DNA from: Nocardioides sp. | Lineage (GTDB): Bacteria > Actinomycetota > Actinomycetes > Propionibacteriales > Nocardioidaceae | Direction of reading: 5' to 3' | Length of the DNA stretch: 6,543 nucleotides | Assembly (NCBI GenBank): GCA_029264225.1 | Contig: JARICB010000253.1 | Span: 1 to 6,543, forward strand | In this document: positions 5,722 to 6,543 of the stretch, in pieces | How positions within the stretch are numbered: the first letter of the stretch is position 1 | Layout: each line of letters opens with the position of its first letter | The notes under the pieces: model-generated | Told to the model about the DNA's origin: nothing | Databases searched by the model: none | The model's input: only the letters and a program-made list of their open reading frames with translations | Position numbers and translations under genes: made by a program

Positions 5722-5919
5722 TCATTGAGTGAGGCCGACAGCCGCAAGACTCCCTGACGCGATCAGGAACAGGGCTACCTCGCCGGCGGACCCCGGCATC
5801 GCGCCGAACAAGGAGAGGAAGATCGCCGCGCACCCGACCACCGTCAGCGGTGGTGGGACGCGACCAGCGCGACCCAGTCCGGCGAGCAGCAGCGATGCCG
5901 AGACGTTGAGGCCGTGGGC
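5722..5919 (-). pseudogene. 5'-truncated membrane protein remnant (C-terminal two helices)
   Basis: On the minus strand an open frame ends at a TGA (5724-5722) and encodes about 65 residues that look like the end of an integral membrane protein: AHGLNVSASLLLAGLG, a PPP turn, the helix LTVVGCAAIFLSLFGAM, a short loop PGSAGE, and the helix VALFLIASGSLAAVGL before the final TQ. The frame stays open up to 5994 but contains no plausible start, and its beginning runs into the kinase remnant on the other strand, so the 5' part of the gene is missing. The family cannot be named. A random frame could give hydrophobic residues, but two well-spaced helices with a polar loop and a clean end favour a real remnant. 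Confidence 0.5.
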
Positions 5920-6232
5920 ACTGGTGCGTTGGCAGAGTGCGGCTCCTCCTCGAGCTCGATGACGACGCTGACCCAGCGGATGGGCCGGAACCGGTCACCT
6001 CAACCGGGGTCGAAAATATCGCTGACTTGCTCGCACGGACCCGGCGTGGCTGGAGGTTCAGCTACAGACGCGGGGAAAGATCCAGACGTTCAGTGCCAGT
6101 CTTGGACTGGCCGCCTGCCGGATCACGCAGGAATCGCTCACCAACGGGATGCGGCATTCTGCAGCGCGATCAGCCTCGGTTGTCGTGACCTGGGAGGCAA
6201 CCGAGCTCATGATCGGCATCGATGACGACGGA
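5902..6232 (+). pseudogene. decayed NarL/DegS-type sensor histidine kinase (HisKA_3 + HATPase fragment)
   Basis: Three successive frames join into one recognisable kinase segment. Frame a (5902-5937) reads DVEAVGTGALAE. After a shift at 5938-5939, frame b (5940-6047) reads RLLLELDDDADPADGPEP and then NIADLLARTRR. After a second shift at 6048-6049, frame c reads LEVQLQTRGKIQTFSA, LGLAACRITQESLTNGMRHS (6101-6160) and ELMIGIDDDG (6203-6232). This matches the order in two-component kinases of the HisKA_3 class: the second DHp helix (ALAELRRLL), the linker, AGLxVxL, LAxxRIxQEALTNxxRHx (N box with its Glu and Asn) and the DDG of the G1 box. The phospho-accepting His helix upstream and the later G boxes and ATP lid are absent, so it lacks both ends as well as being frameshifted. 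No response regulator gene is present. Confidence 0.75.
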
Positions 6233-6373
6233 CCGGCTCATCGTCGTCGTACGGGCTGCGCACGAGTGCCTGAACCTGTTCGACCCGCGCGTCACAGCTC
6301 GAAACGCTGACTCTCGGTCGGCAGCAGACCCGAATTCGACACAGGTCGCTACGCCAACTCGGTTGCCCGGCGA
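6233..6373. other. no recognisable gene between kinase remnant and repeat array
   Basis: Frame c of the kinase continues without homology to a TGA at 6308-6310. A frame starting at ATG 6222 is open to the window end but runs through the tandem repeat and has no ribosome binding site. A 7-bp GACGACG/CGTCGTC inverted repeat (6224-6248) is the only local structure. Confidence 0.4.
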
Positions 6374-6543
6374 CCCCATCGTCGGACGTTGCCCGGGACG
6401 TCCGACGGTCCGGCAGCCAGGCCCACCCCATCGTCGGACGTTGCCCGGGACGTCCGACGGTCCGGCAGCCAGGCCCACCCCATCGTCGGACGTTGCCCGG
6501 GACGTCCGACGGTCCGGCAGCCAGGCCCACCCCTTCGTCGGAC
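6374..6543. repeat. 52-bp tandem repeat with internal palindrome
   Basis: Three complete, identical units begin at 6374, 6426 and 6478, and a fourth begins at 6530 and runs off the window (14 bases seen, one A-to-T change in CCCCATC). Each unit carries a perfect 10-bp inverted repeat, CGTCGGACGT and ACGTCCGACG, around the 8-nt centre TGCCCGGG, extendable by T-G and A-T pairs. The remaining spacer, GTCCGGCAGCCAGGCCCA, is the same in every unit, so this is not a CRISPR array. The unit length is not a multiple of three, which argues against a coding repeat. Confidence 0.97.

Noticed and set aside
5234..5998. 254-residue minus-strand ORF covering the orphan gene and both remnants
   Set aside because: Arg/Ser/Pro-rich, crosses the strong terminator at 5667-5695; the membrane remnant is in a different minus frame.
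6222..6543. plus-strand frame open from ATG 6222 to the window end
   Set aside because: Starts inside the kinase remnant and is carried open by the stop-free GC-rich repeats; 52-bp units change frame each time.
6374..6543. CRISPR array
   Set aside because: The spacer parts are identical in every unit and the period is a simple 52-bp tandem repeat; no cas gene is seen.

Overview
The window is high-GC actinobacterial DNA. A type A RNase P RNA with actinobacterial conserved blocks, strong GC bias at third codon positions, start codons sitting directly at the ends of -10 elements (leaderless transcripts), and the sequence styles of PanB, MetAP and the small protein between them all point to an actinomycete. 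A member of the Nocardioidaceae or a close relative is my best guess. The taxon is inference; no database was searched.

Positions 1-4150 look like ordinary, well-kept core genome. They hold the 3' end of a probable secreted protein gene, panB (ketopantoate hydroxymethyltransferase, pantothenate/CoA synthesis), an exported PQQ-type sugar dehydrogenase of the GSDH family, a small conserved acidic protein on the minus strand, map (type I methionine aminopeptidase with the actinobacterial proline-rich N-terminal extension) and rnpB. PanB uses a classical Shine-Dalgarno site. The next three genes seem to be leaderless. The small gene and map start only 23 bp apart, back to back, with two opposed -10 elements sharing one TA step.

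From the 3' end of rnpB the character changes. Positions 4151-4849 contain a 17-bp inverted repeat and one unconvincing long ORF. Then comes one credible orphan gene (4850-5689) that begins at a non-ATG codon, has no internal methionine, and ends inside its own intrinsic terminator. Positions 5722-6310 are a gene graveyard: the C-terminal end of a membrane protein on the minus strand abuts a decayed NarL/DegS-type sensor histidine kinase on the plus strand. The kinase can be read only across two frameshifts, and both genes lack their 5' ends. The window ends in a 52-bp tandem repeat whose unit carries a perfect 10-bp inverted repeat; the array continues past the last base.

I see no convincing new multi-gene system. 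The most distinctive signals are the shared -10 leaderless divergent promoter, the palindromic 52-bp array, the operator-like inverted repeat after rnpB, and the orphan gene beside the pseudogene remnants.
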